From Candidatus Methanorbis basalitermitum (GTDB lineage Archaea > Halobacteriota > Methanomicrobia > Methanomicrobiales > Methanocorpusculaceae): a stretch of 50,217 bases of DNA. The DNA lies in the NCBI GenBank assembly GCA_031287415.1, contig JAITSY010000028.1, positions 1 to 50,217 of the forward strand, read 5' to 3'. A program made the translations under genes and the position numbers. Of this stretch, positions 1 through 8,943 are shown piece by piece (the first letter of the stretch is position 1; every line of letters starts with the position of its first letter). The notes beneath the pieces are model-generated. The model did not search any database. It was not told the DNA's origin and saw only the letters and a list, made by a program, of their open reading frames with translations.

Positions 1-119
1 CTCATTGTTCCCAACACTTCTGATGTTTTTACATTTACCTCGCCCCTTTTTTCAAGTAGGCCGAGAGAGAAAGTAGGTTAACCTAAGATATACATCTTAG
101 TTAGTTATGGTATCATTCC
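1..119 (-). repeat. Left copy of 119-bp inverted repeat
   Basis: This is the reverse complement of 50031-50149, with only two mismatches near the outer end (positions 13 and 15). The copy lies 5 bp past the carB stop, just as the right copy lies 8 bp past the cofE stop. Within it are a 7-bp hairpin with a 4-base loop (CTAAGAT/ATCTTAG) and a perfect 10-bp palindrome AGGTTAACCT. I see no ORF in it. Function is unknown; it could be a 3'-end RNA element, a small mobile element or a recombination site. The window begins exactly at the repeat edge. Confidence 0.9.
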
Positions 120-124
120 ATTTT

Positions 125-3100
125 TTATATGGAGTGGTAGTGATCCAGCGGCTCGATGGTAATTCTGCTTGTCTTCATCGACTCGATAGCCTGCACCGCT
201 GCTTCTGCTTCGAAGATAGTCGTGATATAGGGGATGCTGTGGTCGATTGTCACCCGCATAATCTGGAAATGGTCGGCCCTAGCGTTCTTATCACCTGGGG
301 TGTTGATGACCAGATCAATGTCTGCGGCCCGGATCATATCGATGATGTTTGGCGATCCCTCCTGAACCTTTCTCACGAGATTCATCTGAATATTGTGCTG
401 TTCCATAAACTTGATCGTGCCTCCCGTTCCGTAGAGCGAAAATCCAAGTTTGGCAAGTTTTTTGGCAATCGGAAGGATGGAACTCTTCTGTTCATCGGTA
501 ACGGAGATGAACACATTTCCCTCGAGGGGAAGCTGGTTCTCCGCAGCCTGGCGTGCCTTATAAAAGGCACGGCCAAAGTCATAATCGATACCGATAACCT
601 CACCGGTCGATTTCATCTCGGGACCGAGGATCGGATCAACACCCGGCAGACGAGAGAACGGCAGCAGAACTTCCTTGACCGCAACATACTTGATCTCCTT
701 TTCGTGATAGGCAAGGTCGGCAAGCTTTTTACCAAGCATCACCTTCGCGGCAATCTTTGCCAGAGGCAGGCCGGTAGCTTTCGAAACGAACGGAACGGTC
801 CTACTTGCACGCGGGTTTGCCTCAAGCACATAGACTGTCCCATCACAGATCGCATACTGAATATTGATTAGACCGACAACACCAAGGGAGAGGGCGATTT
901 TTCTTGTGTAGTCCCTGACAACTGCAATCTGTTCGGTGGTCAGCGTCTGGGTCGGAATCACGCAAGCAGAGTCGCCGGAGTGGACACCGGCCTCTTCAAT
1001 ATGCTCCATGATACCGCCGATCAGAACATCCGTTCCGTCACACACTGCATCAACATCCAGTTCAGTTGCGTTGTCAAGATATCTGTCGATTAACACCGGG
1101 TGAGTGTTTGACACTCTGACTGCTTCCTTGATGTAGAGCTGCAGTTCAAGCTCATCGTGGACCAGTTCCATAGCACGGCCGCCGAGAACGTAGCTCGGTC
1201 GGACAAGAACAGGATAACCGATTTTCTTGGCGATCTCGCAGGCTTCCTTCTCGGAGTACGCGGAACCGTTTGTCGGGGACGAGATGTTGTCTTTTTCCAG
1301 GAGAACACTGAACCGGTTTCTGTCCTCGGCAACATCCATATTGTCAGGACTGGTTCCGAGGACCTTCGTCTTCAGACCGAAGAGCTTGATCTCCTCCTGG
1401 ATGGGGATTGCAAGGTTCACGGAATTCTGGCCGCCGAACTGAACCATCACTCCATCGTAATCTCCTTTTCGCAGAATATTTATAACATCCTCAAGCTGCA
1501 TCGGATCAAAGTACAACCGGTCGGAGGTGTCGAAGTCGGTGGAAACTGTCTCCGGATTGTTATTTAAGATGTGGACCTCAATGCCTTCCTCACGCAGGGA
1601 CTTGACAGCATGGACCGTGCAATAATCGAACTCGATACCCTGACCAATACGGATTGCCCCAGAGCCCAGAATCAAGACTTTTTTTCTGTCGCTGTCCTTC
1701 AACTCGCATTCCTGCTCCCAAGTGGAGTAGTAGTACGGAGTCTTCGCCAGGAACTCTGCGGCACACGTATCAACCATTTTGTAGGTTGGGAGCCCTACCA
1801 GCTGCTCGATCTTGTAGATGTTCCAGCCGGTCAGTTCACGGATCTCAGCATTCGAAAATCCAAATTTTTTGGCGGTTTTTATAAGCTCCTCGGTCGGGTG
1901 ATCGCGAAGCTCCAGCTCAATGTCAACGACGTGCTGAATCTTTTCGAGGAAGAACGGCTCTATCTGCGTGAGCTGGTAGACATCGCCAACAGTCATTCCC
2001 AAACGGAATGCATCAAACAGCGTCGGAAACCGCTCGTCGGTTGGACGGGAGAGGATCATCCTGATCTCGTTTAAGTCTGTATGACGGTAGATATCGGTAT
2101 CAAGGGAACGAAGCGCCTTTTTGAATCCCTCCTCAACCGTTCTGCCGATTGCCATAACCTCACCAGTACTTTTCATTGAAGTGGTGATGGTCCTATCAGC
2201 AGTCTTGAACTTATCGAACGGCCAACGGGACATTTTGACCACGACGTAGTCAACGGCCGGTTCAAAGCAGGCCGAAGTTGTACCGGTGACGGTGTTCAGG
2301 ATCTCATCAAGCCGCAGACCAATGGCAACCTTTGCTGCAACACGGGCAATTGGGTAGCCGGTTGCCTTTGAGGCAAGTGCAGAGGATCGGGAGACACGCG
2401 GGTTGACTTCGATGACACGATAATCGCCGTTTTGGAAGGCGAACTGAATGTTGCAGCCTCCCTGGACATTGAGTGCCCGGATGATTTTAATGGCGGCCCG
2501 GCGCAGGATACCAAACTCATCGGCGGTTAGGGTGAGGATAGGGGCGACCACAACTGACTCACCGGTGTGGATTCCCATCGGGTCGACGTTTTCCATACCG
2601 CAGATGATAATACAGGTGTCTGCTGCATCACGCATGACCTCGAATTCGATCTCGTTCCAGCCGAGGACGGACTCTTCGATTAAGACTTGGTGGACACGAG
2701 ACTTTGAGAGACCGTGCTCGACAATTTTTCTGAGTTCATCTTTGGTGGTTGCGAAACCTCCCCCGCTACCACCGAGAGTATATGCGGGGCGGATGATTGC
2801 CGGAAGGCCAACGACTTCACAAGCTTCCCCAAGCTGTTCCATCTTGGTGAGGATGAAACTTTTGGGAACTGGTTCGCCGATCCCCAGCATGAGATTTTTG
2901 AACATCTCACGGTCTTCACCATGGTAGATTGCTTCAAGCGGGGTTCCAAGGATCTGGACACCCTCAAGTGCCCCCATTTCATAGAGTTCTGCGGTGAGGT
3001 TGAGGCCAGTCTGACCACCCATTCCAGAGAGGATGCCATCCGGTTTTTCCTTCTTGATGATTTTGGCGATGATGTCGGCCTTCAGGGGCTCGACGTAGAC

Positions 3101-3289
3101 CCTGTCTGCAGTCTCGGGATCGGTCTGGATCGTTGCAGGATTTGAGTTGACGAGAACTACTTCGATGCCCTCCTCACGGACGGCTTTACATGCCTGGCTT
3201 CCGGCATAGTCGAACTCTGCAGCCTGTCCTATCTGGATCGGTCCGGAACCAATTAAGAGGACCTTTCTAAGTGTTGGGTTTTTAGGCAT
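125..3289 (-). CDS. carB: Carbamoyl-phosphate synthase, large subunit
   Basis: Makes carbamoyl phosphate from bicarbonate, ammonia and two ATP for pyrimidine and arginine synthesis; cytoplasmic. The 1054-residue protein shows the duplicated synthetase architecture. The first half opens with GSGPIQIGQ near residue 14. The second opens with GSGAIRIGQ near residue 545. A methylglyoxal-synthase-like regulatory domain starts near residue 926 (NVFISVTD). The frame stays open 44 codons further upstream, but that stretch lies inside carA. The ATG at 3289 gives the standard N-terminus (MPKNPTLRKVLLIGSG) and overlaps the carA stop by 8 bp, so the two are translationally coupled. The gene is full length and looks intact. 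Confidence 0.97.
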   Translation of the reverse strand: MPKNPTLRKVLLIGSGPIQIGQAAEFDYAGSQACKAVREEGIEVVLVNSNPATIQTDPETADRVYVEPLKADIIAKIIKKEKPDGILSGMGGQTGLNLTAELYEMGALEGVQILGTPLEAIYHGEDREMFKNLMLGIGEPVPKSFILTKMEQLGEACEVVGLPAIIRPAYTLGGSGGGFATTKDELRKIVEHGLSKSRVHQVLIEESVLGWNEIEFEVMRDAADTCIIICGMENVDPMGIHTGESVVVAPILTLTADEFGILRRAAIKIIRALNVQGGCNIQFAFQNGDYRVIEVNPRVSRSSALASKATGYPIARVAAKVAIGLRLDEILNTVTGTTSACFEPAVDYVVVKMSRWPFDKFKTADRTITTSMKSTGEVMAIGRTVEEGFKKALRSLDTDIYRHTDLNEIRMILSRPTDERFPTLFDAFRLGMTVGDVYQLTQIEPFFLEKIQHVVDIELELRDHPTEELIKTAKKFGFSNAEIRELTGWNIYKIEQLVGLPTYKMVDTCAAEFLAKTPYYYSTWEQECELKDSDRKKVLILGSGAIRIGQGIEFDYCTVHAVKSLREEGIEVHILNNNPETVSTDFDTSDRLYFDPMQLEDVINILRKGDYDGVMVQFGGQNSVNLAIPIQEEIKLFGLKTKVLGTSPDNMDVAEDRNRFSVLLEKDNISSPTNGSAYSEKEACEIAKKIGYPVLVRPSYVLGGRAMELVHDELELQLYIKEAVRVSNTHPVLIDRYLDNATELDVDAVCDGTDVLIGGIMEHIEEAGVHSGDSACVIPTQTLTTEQIAVVRDYTRKIALSLGVVGLINIQYAICDGTVYVLEANPRASRTVPFVSKATGLPLAKIAAKVMLGKKLADLAYHEKEIKYVAVKEVLLPFSRLPGVDPILGPEMKSTGEVIGIDYDFGRAFYKARQAAENQLPLEGNVFISVTDEQKSSILPIAKKLAKLGFSLYGTGGTIKFMEQHNIQMNLVRKVQEGSPNIIDMIRAADIDLVINTPGDKNARADHFQIMRVTIDHSIPYITTIFEAEAAVQAIESMKTSRITIEPLDHYHSI

Positions 3290-4343
3290 CGGGAATCCCC
3301 CTGTACATGATATCATAGATGGGTTTTTCTGCTCCATCGTGAACAGCGTCGTGTTCGGGATGGAACTGCACGCAGTACACGCCAAGGTCGTTGTTGATGA
3401 AGCCCTCAATGGTGTTGTCATTTAAGTTGACGCAGCTGATCTCACAGCCTTCCGGAAGGCTACCGCCGATCACCGCGTAACCATGACCTTGGAAAGTGAC
3501 TGCGACAGAACTATCGGAAAATTTGACCGGCTGGCTTGCGCCGCGGTGGCCAAGCTTGAGTTTCTCGATTTCACCGCCAAGCGCTGCGGCGAGGATCTCA
3601 GTACCCATACAGACTCCCAGGACCGGAATGGTCCCGAGGAGGTTTTTGACGACCGCGATCGCTTTTGGTGCAGCAAACGGATAACCCGGACCATTGGTGA
3701 GAAAGAGTGCCTGTGGTTTGTCTGCGAGGATGACGTCTACCGGCGTTCCATAGGGATAGACGTAGAGATCTGCACCGCGGTTGTGCAGGCTCTGCAGGAT
3801 GGATTTGCGGCAGCCGAGGTCAAGCACCGCAAGTTTTTTGCCGGAACCGGTGATATGATACGCTTCTTTACAGGTGACTTTCGGAATAAGTTCACGGGCT
3901 TCCTGAACGGGAGCGTGCTGGGAGAGGCGGACCGCCTCACGGCCGTCGTCGGACCCAGTGAGAAGTGCTGCGCGCATGACACCGTGCTCTCTGAGTTTGA
4001 TGGTGAGCATGCGGGTGTCGACTCCTTCGATACCTATGAGTCCGTTTTCCTCGAAGTACTGCCCAAGTGATGGCTCGTGCTTCGGGGACGCACAAAGTTC
4101 ACGGACAATTGCACCTGCTGCATGCGTTTTGCCGCTCTGGAGCTGGCTGGGGTTTGCACCATAGTTTCCCACAAGTGGGTAGCCGAACATCAGAAGTTGT
4201 CCTGCCACACTTGGGTCACTGAGGGCTTCCATGTATCCGCTGGATACTAGGGTAACTATCAGTTCGCCGGTTGCGGTGCCTTCTGCACCGAACCCGCTGC
4301 CGGTGATGATAGTTCCGTCTTCAAGTCCTAAGACTGCTTTCAT
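3282..4343 (-). CDS. carA: Carbamoyl-phosphate synthase, small (glutaminase) subunit
   Basis: Hydrolyses glutamine and channels ammonia to CarB. The 353-residue protein has the N-terminal CPSase small-subunit domain (MKAVLGLEDGTIITGSGFG) followed by a class I glutamine amidotransferase domain. The nucleophile cysteine is in GVCMGTE near residue 245, and the His/Glu pair is in QFHPEHD near residue 330. I chose the ATG at 4343 because the 57 codons upstream are AT-rich and unlike the family. First gene of the carAB operon, overlapping carB by 8 bp. An AT-rich stretch about 95 bp upstream could hold the promoter. Confidence 0.96.
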   Translation of the reverse strand: MKAVLGLEDGTIITGSGFGAEGTATGELIVTLVSSGYMEALSDPSVAGQLLMFGYPLVGNYGANPSQLQSGKTHAAGAIVRELCASPKHEPSLGQYFEENGLIGIEGVDTRMLTIKLREHGVMRAALLTGSDDGREAVRLSQHAPVQEARELIPKVTCKEAYHITGSGKKLAVLDLGCRKSILQSLHNRGADLYVYPYGTPVDVILADKPQALFLTNGPGYPFAAPKAIAVVKNLLGTIPVLGVCMGTEILAAALGGEIEKLKLGHRGASQPVKFSDSSVAVTFQGHGYAVIGGSLPEGCEISCVNLNDNTIEGFINNDLGVYCVQFHPEHDAVHDGAEKPIYDIMYRGIPDA

Positions 4344-4695
4344 GATTTTGTACCATTTACCTGTTAGCTGCAGAGGGTAATAAGGGCAATCTCCGATAAG
4401 TATTGATTTTATTTGATTATGTATATTGGAATTTGACAAAATATTTATATTATGAAAAAACATATAGTTTTGTAGTATTATATATGGAATAATGGAATAG
4501 ATGAAAATTGGCATGCTGGTATCCTGGGAAAAAAACGTGTTGTTTTCCGTCGATTGTCGCCCCGAATGACAAATCCCCCGGGATAAAACATTTTCACCGG
4601 ATCATCGAAACCTGGTTTTCGATAGATGTTTCTCGTTCCGCAGTCAAGAGTACGTACATTATGCCCAATTCACTGAACTGGCAGGACGGTGGAGT
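4344..4695. other. Divergent intergenic region carA/dph2
   Basis: AT-rich in its carA half (4380-4500) and close to genome average near dph2. On the minus strand a TATA-like stretch (ATATAAATATTTT, about 4440-4452) could drive carAB with a leader of roughly 70-80 nt. A short plus-strand ORF here (4508-4699) has no coding character. No repeat of the H1, H2 or M families was seen. Confidence 0.5.
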
Positions 4696-5643
4696 ATGAT
4701 TCCACTTTTGGATCTGATCGAAGAACTTCATGCACGGAAAGCGAAGCGGGTAGCGGTGCAGCTACCGGAGGGCCTCAAACCGAGAACGGCGATGCTTGCT
4801 TGTTCTCTGCGTGCCGAAGGATTCGACGTCCTCATCTGCGGTGACGCGTGCTGGGGTGCGTGCGACCTTGCCCTCAATGCCCTTGCCGATGCCGATGTAC
4901 TGGTGCATATCGGCCACACGCCGGTGACACCACACGAGAGGGTGATCTATGTTCCATTCCAACAAGACATCGATCCAGATGTGCTGTCTTTAGCGGTTCC
5001 GGCTCTTGCAGGCTGCCCGAAGGTCGGGGTTGTAACAACGATTCAGCACGCCCATCAGACAATGGAAATGGTCGGCTGGCTAAATGAGCACGATGTTACT
5101 GCGGTGGCCGGAGCGGGATCAGCCCGCACACCACAGGCCGGGCAGGTGCTCGGATGCACGTATGCGGCGGCGAAATTGGCGGATGCGGATGTATATCTGT
5201 TCGTCGGAACGGGGATATTTCATGCAATCGGCGTGTCGGTTGCCACTGGCAAACCGACGTTTGCACTTGATCCCTATGGTGAAGGCGGCGTGCAGCAGGT
5301 CTCGGCGGATCGGCTGCTGCGCAAACGGTTTGTGCAGATCGAAAAGGCGAAGTCCGCGAAAAACTTCGGCATTCTGCTTTCCAGTAAATCGGGGCAGTGC
5401 CGAAGGGATTTAGCAAAACGGATGGAACGTCTTTCGCCCAATGCCGCTATCATTCTTATCAGCGAGGTCTCAGAGATGCAGCTGAGAAACCTTGGGTTTG
5501 ATGCCTATGTGAACACTGCCTGCCCGCGGCTTGCCCTTGATGATCAGAACCGGTTTCCGGTGCCAGTGCTTTCTCCTGTAGAGTTTGAAATTGTCCAGGG
5601 TCTTCGTTTGTGGGACGATTATACCATTGATGAAATAGAGTGA
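4696..5643 (+). CDS. dph2: Diphthamide biosynthesis protein Dph2 (3-amino-3-carboxypropyl transferase)
   Basis: Archaeal Dph2 is a noncanonical radical-SAM enzyme. It transfers the 3-amino-3-carboxypropyl group from SAM to the target histidine of elongation factor 2, the first step of diphthamide synthesis. The 315-residue protein matches the usual length. It carries the three spaced cysteine sites expected to bind the 4Fe-4S cluster: GDACWGACD (C52/C56), GCTYAA (near 153) and NTACPR (near 275). The start is the ATG at 4696, preceded by GGTGGAG. It overlaps or abuts the next gene, so the two are probably co-transcribed; both act on the translation machinery. Confidence 0.93.
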   Translation: MIPLLDLIEELHARKAKRVAVQLPEGLKPRTAMLACSLRAEGFDVLICGDACWGACDLALNALADADVLVHIGHTPVTPHERVIYVPFQQDIDPDVLSLAVPALAGCPKVGVVTTIQHAHQTMEMVGWLNEHDVTAVAGAGSARTPQAGQVLGCTYAAAKLADADVYLFVGTGIFHAIGVSVATGKPTFALDPYGEGGVQQVSADRLLRKRFVQIEKAKSAKNFGILLSSKSGQCRRDLAKRMERLSPNAAIILISEVSEMQLRNLGFDAYVNTACPRLALDDQNRFPVPVLSPVEFEIVQGLRLWDDYTIDEIE

Positions 5644-5648
5644 GCAGC

Positions 5649-6257
5649 ATGAAACTCCGCCAACTTGAGATACAGCTCCAAAAGGTCAGGGGCTTTTCCC
5701 ATCCGCGTGCAGAGGCGGAGCAGTACATGACACCTGCACCTCTTGCTGCCAGGATGCTGTTCCACGCGGCGATGAACGGCGATATTGTGGGTGTCCGGGT
5801 CTGTGATCTCGGCTGCGGCACCGGTATGCTTGCCATCGGTGCTGCACTGCTTGGTGCGGAGGTTGCAGCAGTGGATTTTGACCCGGCAGTACTGGTGACT
5901 GCCCAGGAGAATGCGGAGATGTTTGATGTTGATATCTCGCTGGTTGTGGCACGCATTGGGGATGAGACACTCGGGATTACTGCCGATACGGCGGTGATGA
6001 ATCCCCCATTTGGTGCCCAGAAGGCAGCAGCACATGCAGATCGACCGTTTCTTGATGCTGCCCTTACCACAGCCCCTGTCTGTTACGGGATTTTTAATGC
6101 AGACAGTATTCCGTTTATTACTGCATACACGAAGGGTCATGCAGAGATTCGGGAAAAAATTGCTACTCAGTTGACAATGCCAAAGCAGTTTGCCTTCCAT
6201 ACTAAAAAATCGCTGAATATCCCAGTGGAAATTGTGCATCTGGAGCGGGTGAAATGA
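5649..6257 (+). CDS. METTL5-like N6-adenine methyltransferase (probable small-subunit rRNA)
   Basis: A 202-residue SAM-dependent methyltransferase. It has motif I (DLGCGTGMLAIGA, about residues 53-65) and a catalytic NPPFG motif near residue 118, typical of enzymes methylating adenine N6. The N-terminal context (QLEIQLQ, then SHPRAEAEQYMTP) matches the archaeal COG2263/METTL5 family, whose eukaryotic member modifies 18S rRNA; rRNA is therefore the likely substrate here (inference). The ATG at 5649 lies 5 bp after the dph2 stop. A GTG at 5640, overlapping that stop, is the alternative. No sign of damage. Confidence 0.88.
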   Translation: MKLRQLEIQLQKVRGFSHPRAEAEQYMTPAPLAARMLFHAAMNGDIVGVRVCDLGCGTGMLAIGAALLGAEVAAVDFDPAVLVTAQENAEMFDVDISLVVARIGDETLGITADTAVMNPPFGAQKAAAHADRPFLDAALTTAPVCYGIFNADSIPFITAYTKGHAEIREKIATQLTMPKQFAFHTKKSLNIPVEIVHLERVK

Positions 6258-6273
6258 ACGATCATGGAAAAAA

Positions 6274-6460
6274 CTGCACGCCTCTGATAGGGGTTCCGCC
6301 GACACATCTGCGCAAACAGCAAGTAAGGCTTGGTCTTGCGTCGTTGGTGACATGCACGTGCATTGCGGGCAGCGAGTTCCCTACATCGGGCTGCCTCACG
6401 CAAGACAAGCATCTCGCCAGAGCTGCAAGCATTCTGCAGTCATTCCGTTGCCATGCAACT
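6274..6460 (+). repeat. H1 palindromic element, long copy
   Basis: Starts 16 bp after the methyltransferase stop with CTGCACGCCTCTGATAG and ends with CATTCCGTTGCCATGCAACT. The inner part (CCGCCGACACATCTGCGCAA and following) matches the reverse complement of the copy at 17802-17930. The outer part (GACAAGCATCTCGCC, GCAGTCATTCCGTTGCC) matches copies at 40971-41073 and 37664-37775. It is the longest copy here, about 187 bp. Open frames through it are incidental. Confidence 0.7.
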
Positions 6461-6841
6461 CGGGAAAAAAGCTCAGGGTTAAAGTTCGGGGTTTTTGTAC
6501 CGGAAGAACTGCTGCCGAGGACGCAAATGGAGTGCGGCGAGGATAGCTTCGTTAGCTCCACCTGTACTGGAACAACGGATTATTCGCGCCTCGCCTGAAA
6601 TACCCACGCCCTCTTTTTAACCGGCAGCGTACCGGAACGGACGCCATCAAACCCACCAGATTTGCCGCTATGACATACATGATGCCTGGATAGAGGATCC
6701 TGGCAATGAGAATCGTATCCTTGCTGAGGTAAGAGAAAGGCGCGCCGAACAGCGGACCCGCGGGTGTTAGACACTGCAAAGAAAAATGATGAGAAATGGA
6801 AGAAAAATGGAGGCAGTACTCAGCAGGGCAGATAGAGCCGA
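6461..6841. other. Gene-poor stretch after H1 element
   Basis: Contains no ORF with convincing family features. A minus-strand frame at 6552-6779 encodes a hydrophobic stretch that could be another scrap of membrane-protein sequence, but I cannot join it to the pseudogene that begins at 6842. Confidence 0.4.
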
Positions 6842-7582
6842 CTACAGGTACTTGTACCAGCGGCCCTTCTCATCATACTCGCCTTCCGGCCAGACTGCCG
6901 CCTGCATCATCGCAAGAACTTCCTCCTCGGCCATCGCCCACAAACGGCAGAAGCTGATGCATCCCAAGCGCTGCCCAGATAAACGAATCAGCAAACAAAA
7001 CAACTATCAAACTCTCCACGTTCACCAGATAAAAACCGCAATCGAAAACAGCCCGTTCGGCACTCGGAGAAAACGGTCCTTAATCGACTGAAAAATCCGC
7101 ATCTCGTATGTCACCGCAACCACATTCACAAAGTAGCAGAAAAACACCACTGGAATAAACACAAGCATCGCCGCTTGCGCAGACAGCATGGTACCAAGAC
7201 CAAGCACCATTGAGTACGTCTGCAGCAAACTACGAAATCATCCATGCAATCAGAAACACGAGGACATTCAGCAGAAGACACCGGGAGTATCCGTACACCG
7301 CATATCGCCGAAACACCCGAAATGGCAACTCGAATTCCGTGACAATCCCGTATGCTCCAGCAATCAGCGCCGGCAAAACAAACGCCAGCACCGTTAAACC
7401 GATGTTGTCATCATAATTCCGACAGTTGTGCACAGATACCCACATAACAAAAGAACCAGGACCGTCCAGATGCCGCTCAGCCATACATATGGACTCTTTC
7501 CCATCCAGCCGATTGGCCTGCCTCCCCAATGATTGAAGCGCCATCTTGTCTCACCGATTTTTGGGCATGGCCACCACTTCAC
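6842..7582 (-). pseudogene. Decayed multi-pass membrane protein
   Basis: Reading the minus strand from 7582, coding-like sequence passes through at least three frames. The N-terminal part (MKWWPCPKIGETRW, then a membrane segment WTVLVLLLCGYL) breaks near 7395. A hydrophobic segment (GLTVLAFVLPALIAGAYG) follows in a second frame. Another (MLVFIPVVFFCYFVNVVA) follows in a third, ending at a stop at 7022. A charged C-terminus (MAEEEVLAMMQAAVWPEG, ending GRWYKYL) then lies in yet another frame and stops at 6842-6844. The composition is that of a real multi-TM protein of about 240 residues. I do not recognise the family. It is clearly non-functional as it stands. Confidence 0.5.
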
Positions 7583-7843
7583 GAACCTGCAGATCGAAAA
7601 ATGTTGCCGTATGAACAGGACGGATCACCAGTACTATGTCCGCTCCACCGACCGCAACAACCTCATCTGCAACACCGATTGCACCCTGATCTGTTGCTAT
7701 CCTTCAGACCAACCGCAAGCATCCGACGGAACACCTCGGTAAATGTCCGCGCAGTTGCATCCCCTGGACAGTCGAAGTAAGTAATCGTCTTGGTTATCTT
7801 CATAGATACTGTTCGGTAATTGTAGAGTTGCCAGAAAGCACGC

Positions 7844-8116
7844 TCATACCCGCCGTATGGTAAAATCGGAAAACTCAGTCAGTACATAGTCGACCGTAGA
7901 AATCTCCCGAACAAGCGCACGCGGGCAAGTATAAACCATCGAGAGAAATTTCTCGATAACCATATCCTCGCCAGTCACAAGAGCCCGCACCCGCCCGTCT
8001 GGCAAATTTTCCACCTCCCCGCAAAGACCGAGATGCTGGCCCACATTCCTCACGCAGGCACGAAAGCCAACCTTCTGCACCTTCCCGGAGAAAAAAATTT
8101 CCATCGTTTTTCTCAT
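7844..8116 (-). CDS. acyP: Acylphosphatase-like protein
   Basis: Acylphosphatases hydrolyse the carboxyl-phosphate bond of acyl phosphates; they are small cytoplasmic enzymes. The 90-residue product has the family size and both landmarks. GKVQKVGFR carries the phosphate-binding arginine (R19). ENLPDGRV carries the catalytic asparagine (N37). The start at 8116 (MRKTMEIFFSG) has AGGA upstream; a second ATG four codons in is possible. The gene stands alone between a decayed region and the iscSU operon. Both key residues are present, so it is probably active. Confidence 0.88.
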   Translation of the reverse strand: MRKTMEIFFSGKVQKVGFRACVRNVGQHLGLCGEVENLPDGRVRALVTGEDMVIEKFLSMVYTCPRALVREISTVDYVLTEFSDFTIRRV

Positions 8117-8241
8117 TGGTATTCCTGACGCCCAAATAGTATGTATTTATTTGATCTGGAAAATGATAAACTTCCGCTAATCCTATCCTAAACCGCACAC
8201 ACCACCGATCTAAAACTAGCAAGGCAACAGAACCACGCTAA

Positions 8242-8266
8242 GCTGCAAAGCCTTTGGCTTTGCAGC
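8242..8266 (+). repeat. H2 palindrome copy 1
   Basis: GCTGCAAAGCCTTTGGCTTT continuing to GCAGC: a 25-bp near-perfect palindrome with 11-bp arms. Five more copies occur in this window. Confidence 0.85.
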
Positions 8267-8369
8267 AATACCATGTGGCGATCCCTTCCCATAAAATGAG
8301 GGATCCGATCCAAAAATATTTCCGAAATCTTAATGGTAGAAGCCCGTGCATCGTACGATGCAAGAGATC

Positions 8370-8498
8370 TTCCGAAAAATATGGAATTATCAGTTTGAAT
8401 GGGAACAGTTCTTCAAATCTGAAATATAACTGTCTATATCAAAAAACGACGAAACATTTATCCATTACCACTTAAACCAACGAATCCGAAAAAATATG
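8370..8498 (+). repeat. M element (MITE-like) copy 1
   Basis: Contains the family core CAGTTTGAATGGGAACAGTT, then CTTCAAATCT, ATATAACTGTCTATATCA, CGACGAAACATTTA and AATCCGAAAAAATATG. A 13-14 bp direct repeat (TCCGAAAAATATG) bounds this copy. It ends 7 bp short of the iscU stop. Related copies lie at 17021, 21669, 29902 and 44294. No transposase is encoded. Confidence 0.8.
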
Positions 8499-8505
8499 CG
8501 CGGAT

Positions 8506-8940
8506 CTACTTGCCGCAGCAGTCGCAGTCATGATCACAGGAGGAACAGGGTGCAGGCTCTCCCCACGACTCTCGACCGGTTTTTACCAGATAATCGTTGA
8601 TTGCTTTGTGAATCGTCTTCTCCGAAAGAACAGAGCAGTGCATCTTCATGGGGGGCAGGCCGTCAAGGGCTTCTGCGACGGCTTTGTTGGAAAGCTGCCA
8701 CGCGTCTTCGAGCGTTTTGCCCTTAATCATTTCGGTTGCCATGCTGCTTGATGCAATCGCCGCACCACAGCCAAAAGTCTGAAACTTCGCATCGACGATC
8801 ACGTCATTTTCTATCTTGAGGTACATCTTCATGATGTCGCCGCAGGAAGGGTTTCCCTCCTCGCCAACACCGTTTGCATCCTCGAGAACACCCACATTTC
8901 GCGGGTTCATGAAGTGGTCCATTACCTTGTCACTGTACAT
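8506..8940 (-). CDS. iscU: Iron-sulfur cluster scaffold protein IscU/NifU-like
   Basis: Scaffold on which Fe-S clusters are built from sulfur delivered by the cysteine desulfurase. The 144-residue protein contains the three conserved scaffold cysteines: PSCGD (C33, with D35), FGCGAA (C58) and MHCSVL (C102). The C-terminus is unusual: CSSCDHDCDCCGK adds five more cysteines (132, 135, 139, 141, 142) and could bind metal (inference). It starts 3 bp after the iscS stop, so the two form an operon. No iscA or hscBA genes are adjacent. Confidence 0.94.
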   Translation of the reverse strand: MYSDKVMDHFMNPRNVGVLEDANGVGEEGNPSCGDIMKMYLKIENDVIVDAKFQTFGCGAAIASSSMATEMIKGKTLEDAWQLSNKAVAEALDGLPPMKMHCSVLSEKTIHKAINDYLVKTGRESWGEPAPCSSCDHDCDCCGK

Positions 8941-8943
8941 GGT

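Larger units (their letters stand above)
8117..8505. other. Repeat-filled gap between acyP and iscU
   Basis: Holds an H2 palindrome (8242-8266) and an M-family element (8370-8498) listed separately. The rest is AT-rich with no supported gene. The acyP promoter probably lies at 8117-8200 on the minus strand. Confidence 0.5.

Noticed and set aside
1-119. Terminal inverted repeats of a 50-kb transposon
   Set aside because: The interior is ordinary chromosomal genes with no transposase or integrase; an independent repeat or inversion site is more likely.
107-871. 254-codon open frame on the plus strand over carB
   Set aside because: Shadow of carB; no domain, and the carB frame is the conserved one.
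6254-6598. 114-codon frame starting at the methyltransferase stop
   Set aside because: Runs through an H1 element and has no protein-family character.
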